Source: Blastocatellia bacterium (GTDB lineage: Bacteria > Acidobacteriota > Blastocatellia > Pyrinomonadales > Pyrinomonadaceae). Taken from it: DNA of 18,072 nucleotides. The stretch lies in assembly GCA_013695195.1 (NCBI GenBank), contig JACDAY010000277.1:1-18072 (forward strand). The letters run 5' to 3'. The position numbers were made by a program, and so were the translations under genes. A model generated the notes under the pieces. That model made no database searches. It was not told where the DNA came from and saw only the letters and a program-made list of their open reading frames with translations. Below, piece after piece: positions 1-6,532 of this stretch. How positions within the stretch are numbered: position 1 is the first letter of the stretch; each line of letters opens with the position of its first letter.

Positions 1-158
1 TCCCCGGAAGGCGATGTTCCGTTTATCACCGTTGAGGCAGTACTCCGCGTCTTCGAGAACTCCCTAGCCCTTTGAAGTGCCCGGTATTGAAGATCGTTTT
101 TGTTTGTTTCGGCAATGATCGTCGGTATCAACTGTCTCCATTGCGCGGCTGTACCGAT
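1..158 (-). pseudogene. Probable detached C-terminal remnant of the M28 peptidase
   Basis: After the TGA at 161-159 the same minus-strand frame stays open to the window edge. Its first residues (IGTAAQWRQLI) fit the M28 segment that normally follows NLDMVGR. Further on, none of the three frames gives a clean family match. A glycine-serine stretch (GLGSS) and a later LNGDKRNIAFRG-like stretch in different frames could be frameshifted pieces of the usual GPSDH...FYL region, but this is weak. Either the gene is decaying or this end of the sequence has errors. Confidence 0.4.
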
Positions 159-1406
159 TCACCCGATTGTCAGCTTACCCTGCAGTCGCCCGACCATATC
201 GAGATTTATCATCGTAACTATTTTATCCAGCGGCCAAACGGGATTGTTGACGAAATACTTCGAGCCGAGCAAGCCTTCTTCCTCGCCGCCAAAAGCTATA
301 AAAATTATCGTGCGTTTGTTTTTCTTTTCTTTTGCAAATTGACGGGCAAGTTCGAGAATTGCAGAGGTTCCTGAAGCATTATCATCGGCGCCGTGATGAA
401 TCTCGTTTGAATTTACAGCAAGGCTTCCCTGGCCGCCTTTGCCGAGATGGTCGTAATGAGCACCGATGACGATTGCCTCATTTTTTAGCAGGGGATCGTT
501 GCCTTCGAGGATTCCGATGACGTTATAAGCTTCGGTTTGTCTTTTGGCTAAATCGATCTTGAGCCGCGCGGTCGCATTCAACGGATTTGCGATCTTAAAT
601 TGAACACTCGGCGTGGTGTCCTTTTTTATTGCAATAGATCTTTCGATTTCCGCGAGTGCTTTTTCATTACCTGCTCCCAATAATTCGGCACCATGCGAGC
701 GCATCAGGGCGACAACCGGAATTGCCGTTTCGCCGAGCGTCCGGTCGTAACTCAATGCAGCCAGGCGGTCGCTTTTAAAATCGCTTTCGGACGCAATTAC
801 AAGGATCGCCCGGGCGCCTTTGTCCCTGGCGATGCTTGCCTTCGTGTGTATATTAAACCGGCCGAACTCCGAATGCGGATTGCCCGCGTCAGGATTGCCG
901 TCAAAAACGAGCACGATTTTGTCTTTAACATCCAACCCCGCATAATCGTCGTACTTCAGCCCTTCACTTACAATTCCGAAGCCCGCAAAAACGACCTGCG
1001 AAGCCGCAATATCGCCGTTCTGAGAATATCCGAGCGGCATCCAATTCACGCCGATCTCCATTTTGTTTTCATTTGCCGAATCGGCGGGAACGATCCGCAG
1101 AAGATTTTCCGGCCCAAGATTTACTCCGGCGACGTATGGGAATGGCTGTAAAAAATTAGGTTTCCCGTTTGTCCCGCGATGTCCGGCCTTCAGCTTGTAT
1201 TGGGCGAACATATTCGAAACGTAGCCCGCCGCAAAAGTCGCGCCTTGCTCGCCCGTTCTGCGTCCTTCTAATTTGTCAGAAGAAAGATATTCGACATGCT
1301 TTCGCAGGTTTTGCTCGACAGTGTCTGCGACCTGCGGTTTTTGCGCAGAGACACTTAAAATGAAGGAGATTACGAGAATGAATGAATAAATCTTAGTAAT
1401 GAACAT
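159..1406 (-). CDS. Secreted M28-family zinc aminopeptidase with PA domain, C-terminus interrupted
   Basis: M28 peptidases are exported di-zinc exopeptidases that release N-terminal residues from peptides. Residues 1-21 are a signal peptide (hydrophobic stretch ending VSAQ). A protease-associated region follows at about 130-260. The catalytic core shows most zinc-ligand motifs in order: HYDHLG near 317, GADDNASGT near 340, GGEEEG near 373 and NLDMVGR near 402. The frame then stops at residue 415, right after LTIG, whereas family members usually run about 80-120 residues further and carry the last histidine ligand there. Reading on through the TGA gives IGTAAQWRQLI, which still looks like M28, so the stop probably truncates a longer gene (or is a sequence error). 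The start ATG has no clear SD. The gene lies 12 bp downstream of the small secreted-protein gene, suggesting co-transcription. The family call is strong; activity of the truncated form is doubtful. Confidence 0.85.
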   Translation of the reverse strand: MFITKIYSFILVISFILSVSAQKPQVADTVEQNLRKHVEYLSSDKLEGRRTGEQGATFAAGYVSNMFAQYKLKAGHRGTNGKPNFLQPFPYVAGVNLGPENLLRIVPADSANENKMEIGVNWMPLGYSQNGDIAASQVVFAGFGIVSEGLKYDDYAGLDVKDKIVLVFDGNPDAGNPHSEFGRFNIHTKASIARDKGARAILVIASESDFKSDRLAALSYDRTLGETAIPVVALMRSHGAELLGAGNEKALAEIERSIAIKKDTTPSVQFKIANPLNATARLKIDLAKRQTEAYNVIGILEGNDPLLKNEAIVIGAHYDHLGKGGQGSLAVNSNEIHHGADDNASGTSAILELARQFAKEKKNKRTIIFIAFGGEEEGLLGSKYFVNNPVWPLDKIVTMINLDMVGRLQGKLTIG

Positions 1407-1418
1407 AATGCAATTTGA

Positions 1419-1895
1419 TTATTCTTCACAGCCTAATCCTAAAGGTCTTCCTTTTCGGTATTTCATAGTGTCGAGTGTTGGCTTTGCTAACGGTGGTTTA
1501 GCTCCATCAGGAACGATCCAAAGTTCGACAGTGTGGAATTCCCGATACCCGCCATCGATAAATAGATATGGGCCGCCAGCCTGTCCCCTAAAAACGAAAT
1601 GCTGGCGAAAACTTTTAATACGAAGTGCTGCTTCCCCAAACACTGGCAGATACGTTTTTTGTTTCGAACCCTTTCGGTTGTGCACATTCTGAGTGTACTT
1701 GCCCTCGTAAACGATAACGAAACCTGTGGATTGCGGATTATTCTGAAGCTCCACAAGAAACGTGTCCAGGCGCGATCGCAAATCCTCGCATTCGTTAGAT
1801 CCAAATTCATCAACCTGTCGCGCCTCTTTAGATTGGGAAAATAACGAAGCGGAAAGAGCAAACAGAACTAGTAAAATTAGGAGATTTCGATTCAT
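1419..1895 (-). CDS. Small secreted protein of unknown function
   Basis: I do not recognise a named family with certainty. From the chosen ATG the protein is about 158 residues, beginning with a signal peptide (MNRNLLILLVLFALSASLFSQ). The mature part starts with an ECEDLRSRLDTFLVELQNNP helix followed by STGFVIVYEGKY, then a basic stretch, and a beta-rich end with ELWIVPDGAKPP. Helix plus 'NPxSTGFVIVY' sequences are something I associate with small exported proteins of this bacterial group, but I cannot name a function. A longer reading frame begins at 1991, but its extra 32 residues are polar, lie over an intergenic repeat, and would bury the signal peptide, so 1895 is preferred. It ends 12 bp before the M28 gene, probably in one transcript. 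Confidence 0.65.
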   Translation of the reverse strand: MNRNLLILLVLFALSASLFSQSKEARQVDEFGSNECEDLRSRLDTFLVELQNNPQSTGFVIVYEGKYTQNVHNRKGSKQKTYLPVFGEAALRIKSFRQHFVFRGQAGGPYLFIDGGYREFHTVELWIVPDGAKPPLAKPTLDTMKYRKGRPLGLGCEE

Positions 1896-1924
1896 AGCTA
1901 ATTCTGTCGCCGGTTTCACAGGCT

Positions 1925-1998
1925 GGGACGAACTTGAGTGACCAACTAACGGATCACGCCGTGGGCTATTCTCTATCGTTGGCTTTGCCAACTAGGAG
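1925..1998 (+). repeat. Intergenic hairpin repeat
   Basis: The stretch between the small secreted-protein gene and the PD40 gene holds ACGGATCACGCCGTGGGCTA followed by a perfect 6-bp hairpin, GTTGGC-TTT-GCCAAC (1978-1992). The 'xCGGxTxACGCCGTGGGCTATTCTCTATC plus small hairpin' layout resembles intergenic repeats I have seen in several environmental phyla. That recollection is not checked, and there is only one copy here. Confidence 0.4.
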
Positions 1999-1999
1999 A

Positions 2000-2041
2000 A
2001 AACCTGGAAGTCGAAACTCGCAACTCCTAACTCGGAACTTT
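2000..2041 (+). repeat. Heptamer tandem array, consensus AACTCNN
   Basis: Six 7-nt units in phase: AAACCTG, GAAGTCG, AAACTCG, CAACTCC, TAACTCG, GAACTTT. The array abuts the stop codon of the PD40 gene on its 3' side and belongs to the AANTCNN heptamer family also found at 5019-5046, 5114-5148, 13959-13986 and 14198-14225. Confidence 0.75.
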
Positions 2042-3078
2042 TATTCCACCCAATCCGCAATAAAAACGTTTGTGTCTCCCTGTTTCGCCGCGTTTCTATT
2101 GGATGCAAAAACCAGTTTTTTGCCGTCCGGCGAGAACATTGGAAAGCCGTCGAATGTTTCGTGATAGGTGACGCGTTCAAGGCCGCTTCCGTCCACATTT
2201 ACTAACGCAAGATCGAAATTGCGCTTACGGGCGTCGGTTGCAAAATAATTAGTGCTGAAGATAATTTTCTTTCCGTCCGGTGTAAAAAACGGAGCGAAGG
2301 ACGCCGCAGCCAGCTTCGTTATTTGCCGCTTATTTGAGCCGTCCGCATTCATTACCCAAACCTCAAATACCGTCGGCTCGATCAGATTATTCGCAAGCCG
2401 GTCTTTGTATCGGGCGATCTCCGCGTCGGTTTTCGGGTGGAATGAACGATAGACGATCTGTTTATTGTCCGGCGAGAAAAACGCGCCGCCGTCATAGCCA
2501 AGTTCGGTCGTTAAACGCTTTACGTTATTGCCGTTCTTGTCCATCACATACAGATCGAGATCGCCGTCTCGCATTGAGGTGAAAACGATCTTCCCGCCGT
2601 CCGGCGAAACCGTTGCTTCCGCGTCGTAGCCGGGCGTTTTCGTCATCTGACGCATTCCGGATCCGTCTGAATTGGCGGTGAAAATATCGTAACTCGGATA
2701 AACCGTCCAGACATAGCCTTTAGAAAAGTCAGGATTCGGCGGGCAATTTTTATTTCCCAAATGCGTGGAAGCGTAGAGGACTTTTTTTCCTCCTTTGACA
2801 AAATAGGAACAGGTCGTCCGCCCGTCACCGTTTGAAACCAGTTTAACTTCGGAACCGTCTGCATTCATCGTATATATCTGATCACAGCCGCGGCCGTCGC
2901 GCTTGGATTGGAAGATCAGCTTTTTTCCTTCCGACGAAAAATATGCTTCAGCGTTTTCGCCGCCGAAAGTCAGCTGCTTTATGTTTTGAAGATGCTTCTC
3001 GCCCTCGGGTTTTCCCTGTGCAAAAATGAACGTAAAAAGAGAAACAATGAAAACGGGAGTTAGAAATAATCGTGTCAT
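2041..3078 (-). CDS. Secreted TolB-like PD40 beta-propeller protein
   Basis: The protein has an N-terminal signal peptide (MTRLFLTPVFIVSLFTFIFA) and then repeated WD40-like (PD40) blades. Each blade reads roughly 'SPDGKKIVFxSxRDG...IYxMNADGS...LT'; at least five or six are visible, for example DGSEVKLV, DGSGMRQMT, NGNNVKRLT, DGSNKRQIT and DGSGLERVT. Length (about 345 residues) fits one six-bladed propeller. Such proteins are exported and are usually assumed to bind proteins or glycans; no catalytic domain is attached. Upstream in-frame ATGs at 3087 and 3117 exist. The start at 3078 is chosen because it puts charged residues directly before the hydrophobic core. A TATAAT box on this strand at 3134-3129 would serve any of these starts. 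Specific role unknown. Confidence 0.85.
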   Translation of the reverse strand: MTRLFLTPVFIVSLFTFIFAQGKPEGEKHLQNIKQLTFGGENAEAYFSSEGKKLIFQSKRDGRGCDQIYTMNADGSEVKLVSNGDGRTTCSYFVKGGKKVLYASTHLGNKNCPPNPDFSKGYVWTVYPSYDIFTANSDGSGMRQMTKTPGYDAEATVSPDGGKIVFTSMRDGDLDLYVMDKNGNNVKRLTTELGYDGGAFFSPDNKQIVYRSFHPKTDAEIARYKDRLANNLIEPTVFEVWVMNADGSNKRQITKLAAASFAPFFTPDGKKIIFSTNYFATDARKRNFDLALVNVDGSGLERVTYHETFDGFPMFSPDGKKLVFASNRNAAKQGDTNVFIADWVE

Positions 3079-3128
3079 AATAGGCATACCAGCACCGACG
3101 AATTCAGCGGTTTGCATCCGAAGTTATA

Positions 3129-3157
3129 ATTATAGCGAATAAAAGTGGTAAGTGAAA
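3129..3157 (-). promoter_or_regulatory. Possible promoter for the PD40 protein gene
   Basis: On the minus strand a perfect TATAAT lies at 3134-3129, with a weak TTTCAC -35 (3157-3152) 17 bp upstream. It sits 5' of all candidate starts of the PD40 gene. The -35 is poor, so this is tentative. Confidence 0.3.
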
Positions 3158-3179
3158 CTGGTCGTTTTTACGAAACGTG

Positions 3180-3208
3180 TTGACTTTTAGATTTCCTTTT
3201 TTTAGAGT
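3180..3208 (+). promoter_or_regulatory. Possible promoter for the desaturase-like gene
   Basis: TTGACT (3180-3185) and TAGAGT (3203-3208) are separated by 17 bp, an ideal sigma-70-type spacing. Transcription would begin only about 5-7 nt before the ATG at 3220. No Shine-Dalgarno site precedes that ATG, which is consistent with a nearly leaderless message. Confidence 0.35.
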
Positions 3209-3219
3209 GCTTAAGACTA

Positions 3220-4062
3220 ATGACATTTGAAACTAAACAGGAAATTCTCGATTGGTACGAAAATCAGCCCCGGGCGCTGACTGATGATTTTATTCGTAAT
3301 ATTCCCTGGAACAGCGTCAAAGATCATGCGTTCGATCGGAAATTTATTCCTGTTTTGTTGTACATGCGCGATGTCGAAACGCTGACAGATATGTATTATC
3401 GCGAGCTTCGCCGTACGCCGACCGGCCGAGATCCTGTTATCAGCAAGTTCATGGAACGCTGGGGCATCGAGGAAGTAACGCACGGCGAGGTCTTGAACAG
3501 GTTTTTAAATGAGATCGGCGTTGAAACGGATGACATGTGGCAAACCCAGGTGCGGCGTTCGGTATCGACGGGTTATAATGTAAATGCTTACATTATAACC
3601 ATGTTAACCAATCTGATCGGGAGTAAATTTACGGCTACGCACATGACATTCGGCGCGATCCACGAGATGACTACGGCACAAAGTTACAGACAGCTGATGG
3701 ATCTTGCCGATCACCCGGTATTAACGACTATATTAAAGGGCATTATTCGTGAGGAATCTGCCCATACCCAATTTTATTGGAGTGTCGCCCGCCTGGAATT
3801 GCGGAAAAACGATATTGCCAAAAAACTTGCAAGGTTTGTGATCGAAAATTTCTATTATCCGGTCGGACAAGGTTCCAAGCCGAGGGCGCAAACGGAATAT
3901 ACGATTGCAACTCTCTTTGGCGAAGGCGGCGGCCTGGACTCTCTGGAAACTACGATAACCCAGCGGGTGCAGCAGCTTCCCGGATTTGGCGACGTAACGA
4001 AGATTACGGATACTATAGGCCGCATTTGCCGTGAAAATGCGCCGCAGTTGAATTCCGCCTAG
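3220..4062 (+). CDS. Acyl-ACP desaturase-like ferritin-fold di-iron protein
   Basis: Soluble acyl-ACP desaturases use a carboxylate-bridged di-iron centre in a four-helix bundle to insert a double bond into acyl chains carried on ACP. The full ligand set is visible: Glu53 in the first helix, E85-x-x-H88 (EEVTHGE), Glu149 (HEMTTAQ) and E179-x-x-H182 (REESAHTQF). The 280-residue length suits the bacterial (DesA-like) branch better than the longer plant enzymes. It starts at an ATG without SD, just downstream of a possible promoter. Its stop codon shares the palindrome CTAG with the stop of the converging MBL gene. A related ferritin-like oxygenase with another substrate is possible; membership of the di-iron superfamily is secure. 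Confidence 0.85.
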   Translation: MTFETKQEILDWYENQPRALTDDFIRNIPWNSVKDHAFDRKFIPVLLYMRDVETLTDMYYRELRRTPTGRDPVISKFMERWGIEEVTHGEVLNRFLNEIGVETDDMWQTQVRRSVSTGYNVNAYIITMLTNLIGSKFTATHMTFGAIHEMTTAQSYRQLMDLADHPVLTTILKGIIREESAHTQFYWSVARLELRKNDIAKKLARFVIENFYYPVGQGSKPRAQTEYTIATLFGEGGGLDSLETTITQRVQQLPGFGDVTKITDTIGRICRENAPQLNSA

Positions 4063-5018
4063 AGTTTTCTGTAATATTCAATTCCGTCGTTTAACTCTAA
4101 TGCAATTTTTCCCTCCATTTCGGCATAATCAAGATGTGCCGCCGCTTCGGAAATCGCCAGAAAGCGGTGAACATCATTATTAAATGAATCGCGAAACAGT
4201 ATTTGTGCAAGATCGTAGGCAGTAATGCCATTATTCGTTACAAGCGACACGACGCGCTTTTGCCTCTCGTCAATCGAGCGCACGTATCGGTTGAAGATCT
4301 CATCGAAATCCGTAACAGGCTCCCCATGGCCGCCGTAAGCAAGCGTCGGCGAAAAGCTGCGAAGCTTTGCAAGGCTGACGAGATATTCCGCCAACGACTT
4401 AAAACGCTCATCAGGCTTGACTGGATCGGGCGAGAGTATCGGATTCGGGGTAATTCTCTTCAGCACGCAGTCGCCGCAAATAAGAGTCCGGTTTGCTTCC
4501 CTCACAAAAGAACACGATCCTGGCGTGTGCCCTGGAGTGTGCAAAACCCGAAGGCTTCCACTTTCAAATCCCAATTCCATGTCATCGGAAAGCGGCCTGA
4601 AATCGCCGTCTTCCAGCGCATCGGTTAAAAGGCTGATCTCTCCGTAAAGTGACTGCATCTCACGAAAAATTTTGTCCGGCACGCCCAATCGAAGAAGCAG
4701 TTTTCGGTGCCGTTCCTCTCCAAGCCGTCCGAAAAGATTTCCTGTTTCCCACTCATGCACGAAAATTTCGGCGTCTTTCGCTTCGTCCCGCACCTGTTTT
4801 GCGAGGCCGCAGTGATCTTCGTGGGCGTGAGTAAGGACGATCCGCCGGATGTCAGCGATTTGTACACCGTTTCTTCCTAATTTATCCCGAAGTGCATTCG
4901 CAGCTTCTTTAGTTTTTGGCCCGACATCGATGAGAGTTAACGGATCTTCTTTGATCAAATAAACATTGACGTCGCCAACATAAAATGGCGTTGGAATCGA
5001 AAGCGGAATGATATTCAT
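4059..5018 (-). CDS. MBL-fold metallo-hydrolase, LACTB2-like
   Basis: A 319-residue metallo-beta-lactamase-fold hydrolase. The zinc-binding motif H64-A-H66-E-D68-H69 (THAHEDHCG) is intact. HTPGHTPGS (third His motif, near 160), LICGDCV (bridging Asp, near 180) and GGHGEPV (last His, near 225) follow. The C-terminal part is helical (AYDLAQILF...AISEAAAHLDYAEMEGKIAL), matching the winged-helix tail of LACTB2-type and related MBL proteins. The substrate cannot be predicted: hydroxyacylglutathione-type thioesters or nucleic acid are both known for relatives. The start ATG has no strong SD; a heptamer array (5019-5046) begins immediately upstream of it. It converges with the desaturase-like gene and diverges from the flavoprotein gene. 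Confidence 0.88.
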   Translation of the reverse strand: MNIIPLSIPTPFYVGDVNVYLIKEDPLTLIDVGPKTKEAANALRDKLGRNGVQIADIRRIVLTHAHEDHCGLAKQVRDEAKDAEIFVHEWETGNLFGRLGEERHRKLLLRLGVPDKIFREMQSLYGEISLLTDALEDGDFRPLSDDMELGFESGSLRVLHTPGHTPGSCSFVREANRTLICGDCVLKRITPNPILSPDPVKPDERFKSLAEYLVSLAKLRSFSPTLAYGGHGEPVTDFDEIFNRYVRSIDERQKRVVSLVTNNGITAYDLAQILFRDSFNNDVHRFLAISEAAAHLDYAEMEGKIALELNDGIEYYRKL

Positions 5019-5046
5019 GAATTTGGGATTTTTTGATTTGCGATTT
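5019..5046 (-). repeat. Heptamer tandem array, consensus AAATCNN
   Basis: Read on the minus strand the units are AAATCGC, AAATCAA, AAAATCC and CAAATTC. The array abuts the ATG of the MBL-fold gene. Its best units (AAATCGCAAATC) recur in inverted orientation at 5114-5125. Confidence 0.6.
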
Positions 5047-5104
5047 AATAATCGAACTTCGTTTCTCTTTGCCTACAAAGGTTATAATTACGTTACTGTA
5101 TAAT

Positions 5105-6307
5105 ATGAAAAAGAAATCGCAAATCGGCAATCGAAAATCGAAAATCCTTATTGTCGGTGCAGGCCCCGCGGGAACGAGCCTGGCAATTCGTCTTGCGCAA
5201 AAGGATTTTGAAGTCTTGCTGATCGAACGCGAGACGTTTCCACGCCATAAACTATGCGGCGAGTTTATCTCACCCGAATGTTTAGCACATTTCGCGGAAT
5301 TGGGCGTTTTGGAGAATATGCTTTCGGCCGGCGGCGAGCGAATCACCGAAACCCGTTTTTACGAGCCTGGCGGACGCAGCCTCACAGTCCCAAGCGAATG
5401 GTTCCGCGGCGAAGGCTATGCGCTCAGTTTGACCAGAGCAGAGATGGATCTGCGTTTGATGAATCGTGCACGAACAGTTGGCGTTAATGTTTTGGAAGAT
5501 ACAAGTGTTAACGGCATTTTGTATGGCGAAAATGGAATTCAGGGAGTTAAAGCGTGTACTGGCCGAGATAAAATAGTTGAGATTCCTGCTGATCTGTTTG
5601 TCGATGCAACCGGGCGCTCGCGAATCATTTCAAAATTGTACGAACAACATGCCAAAAATGAAAAGTCGAAGATTAAAGGCCGGAAACCCTTATATGTCGG
5701 TTTTAAAACTCACTTGAAAGGCGCAAATATTGAAAAAGGCCGTTGCGAGATTTACTCTTTTCGCGGCGGATACGGCGGCTTAAGCCCGGTTGAGAACGGA
5801 ATGACAAATCTCTGTTTTTTTATAAGCGCGCCAGTTGCCCGCGAATTTAACGGGAATGCCGAAAAAATAATTGAGGATGTGATTTTTAAAAACAAACGCG
5901 CCCAAGAAACCCTAACGTACGCTGCACCGGTTCGCGACTGGCTTGCGGTCTCGATTAGCAGTTTTGGCATGGGAAATCTCGACCCGGCTTTGAATCTTTT
6001 CTCGGTCGGCGACTCTGCGGCTTTTATCGACCCTTTTACGGGGAGCGGAATGTTAATGGCCCTCGAAAGCGCTGATATCCTCGCGCAATCTATTGCTGCG
6101 TACCATCAAATGCCAAAGAAGCTTTCCGATGCGTATCGTTTAAAATACAAACAAAAATTTAACCGTCGTCTTCGCGTTTGTTCACTTTTAAGGCATGCGG
6201 CTTTCGTCCCGAATCTTGCAGGATTTATTATTTTTACTTTAGGTTTGAGTAAATCAAGCGGCGAGATTCTGACGCGCTTGACGAGGCCGCGATTGTCCGG
6301 CAATTGA
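5105..6307 (+). CDS. FAD-dependent oxidoreductase, geranylgeranyl-reductase family
   Basis: Members are FAD-dependent enzymes that reduce isoprenoid double bonds (in lipids, quinones or chlorophyll precursors) or otherwise oxidise or halogenate substrates. The N-terminus has the dinucleotide-binding motif ILIVGAGPAGTS, then an acidic strand end (LLIERE) and the family hallmark PRHKLCGEFISPE near residue 50. FVDATGRSR is the second FAD motif. The motif LFSVGDSAAFIDPFTGSGM near 300 binds the FAD pyrophosphate. About 400 residues from the chosen ATG. The longer frame from 5033 would add unlikely hydrophobic residues translated from the intergenic region, so ATG 5105 is preferred; no SD precedes it. 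Residues 3-15 (basic, KKSQIGNRKSK) are encoded by a heptamer repeat. Exact substrate unknown; a menaquinone or prenyl-lipid reductase is plausible. Confidence 0.85.
   Translation: MKKKSQIGNRKSKILIVGAGPAGTSLAIRLAQKDFEVLLIERETFPRHKLCGEFISPECLAHFAELGVLENMLSAGGERITETRFYEPGGRSLTVPSEWFRGEGYALSLTRAEMDLRLMNRARTVGVNVLEDTSVNGILYGENGIQGVKACTGRDKIVEIPADLFVDATGRSRIISKLYEQHAKNEKSKIKGRKPLYVGFKTHLKGANIEKGRCEIYSFRGGYGGLSPVENGMTNLCFFISAPVAREFNGNAEKIIEDVIFKNKRAQETLTYAAPVRDWLAVSISSFGMGNLDPALNLFSVGDSAAFIDPFTGSGMLMALESADILAQSIAAYHQMPKKLSDAYRLKYKQKFNRRLRVCSLLRHAAFVPNLAGFIIFTLGLSKSSGEILTRLTRPRLSGN
5114..5148 (+). repeat. Heptamer tandem array inside the start of the flavoprotein gene
   Basis: Five 7-nt units: AAATCGC, AAATCGG, CAATCGA, AAATCGA, AAATCCT. 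They encode the basic N-terminal tail ahead of the FAD-binding strand and are inverted relative to the array at 5019-5046. Confidence 0.7.
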
Positions 6308-6532
6308 AATAAACGTGGAAAAATCCTCTGAATGTCGTTGATTGCTTGCCTTAAATCATTTTTTAATATAAAACTTTCAAAGCAAACCTTATCTAAAACA
6401 GTCTGCCGCGTAGAATTTAGCAAACTAATGTTTTTAAGAACTCTTTGATGTCTAAATAGATATCTTTCATGGTATCTGTTCTGTGTTTCAAAGTTGACGT
6501 TCGACATAGTTTTACAACGCAAGGAGAAATTA
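6308..6532. other. AT-rich leader region of the TonB-dependent receptor gene
   Basis: These 225 bp between the flavoprotein and receptor genes hold no convincing gene. They are clearly more AT-rich than the flanking coding sequence. I see no well-spaced -35/-10 pair and no strong hairpin. The receptor promoter presumably lies here. An in-frame TTG at 6494 is ignored because the ATG at 6533 has a proper RBS. Confidence 0.4.
6521..6526 (+). promoter_or_regulatory. Strong Shine-Dalgarno site of the receptor gene
   Basis: AAGGAG lies 6 nt before ATG 6533. It fixes the start of the receptor and is the only clear RBS at standard spacing in the window. Confidence 0.85.

Noticed and set aside
1481..1992. 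GTTGGCTTTGC(C/T)AAC occurring both in the small secreted-protein gene (about 1475-1493) and in the intergenic hairpin (1978-1992)
   Set aside because: The first occurrence encodes a plausible Pro/Lys-rich C-terminus and the flanks do not match, so a 14-of-15 coincidence or minor homology cannot be distinguished from a true repeat.
6494..6532. Alternative TTG start of the receptor at 6494
   Set aside because: It would add residues before the signal peptide, whereas ATG 6533 has AAGGAG at ideal distance.
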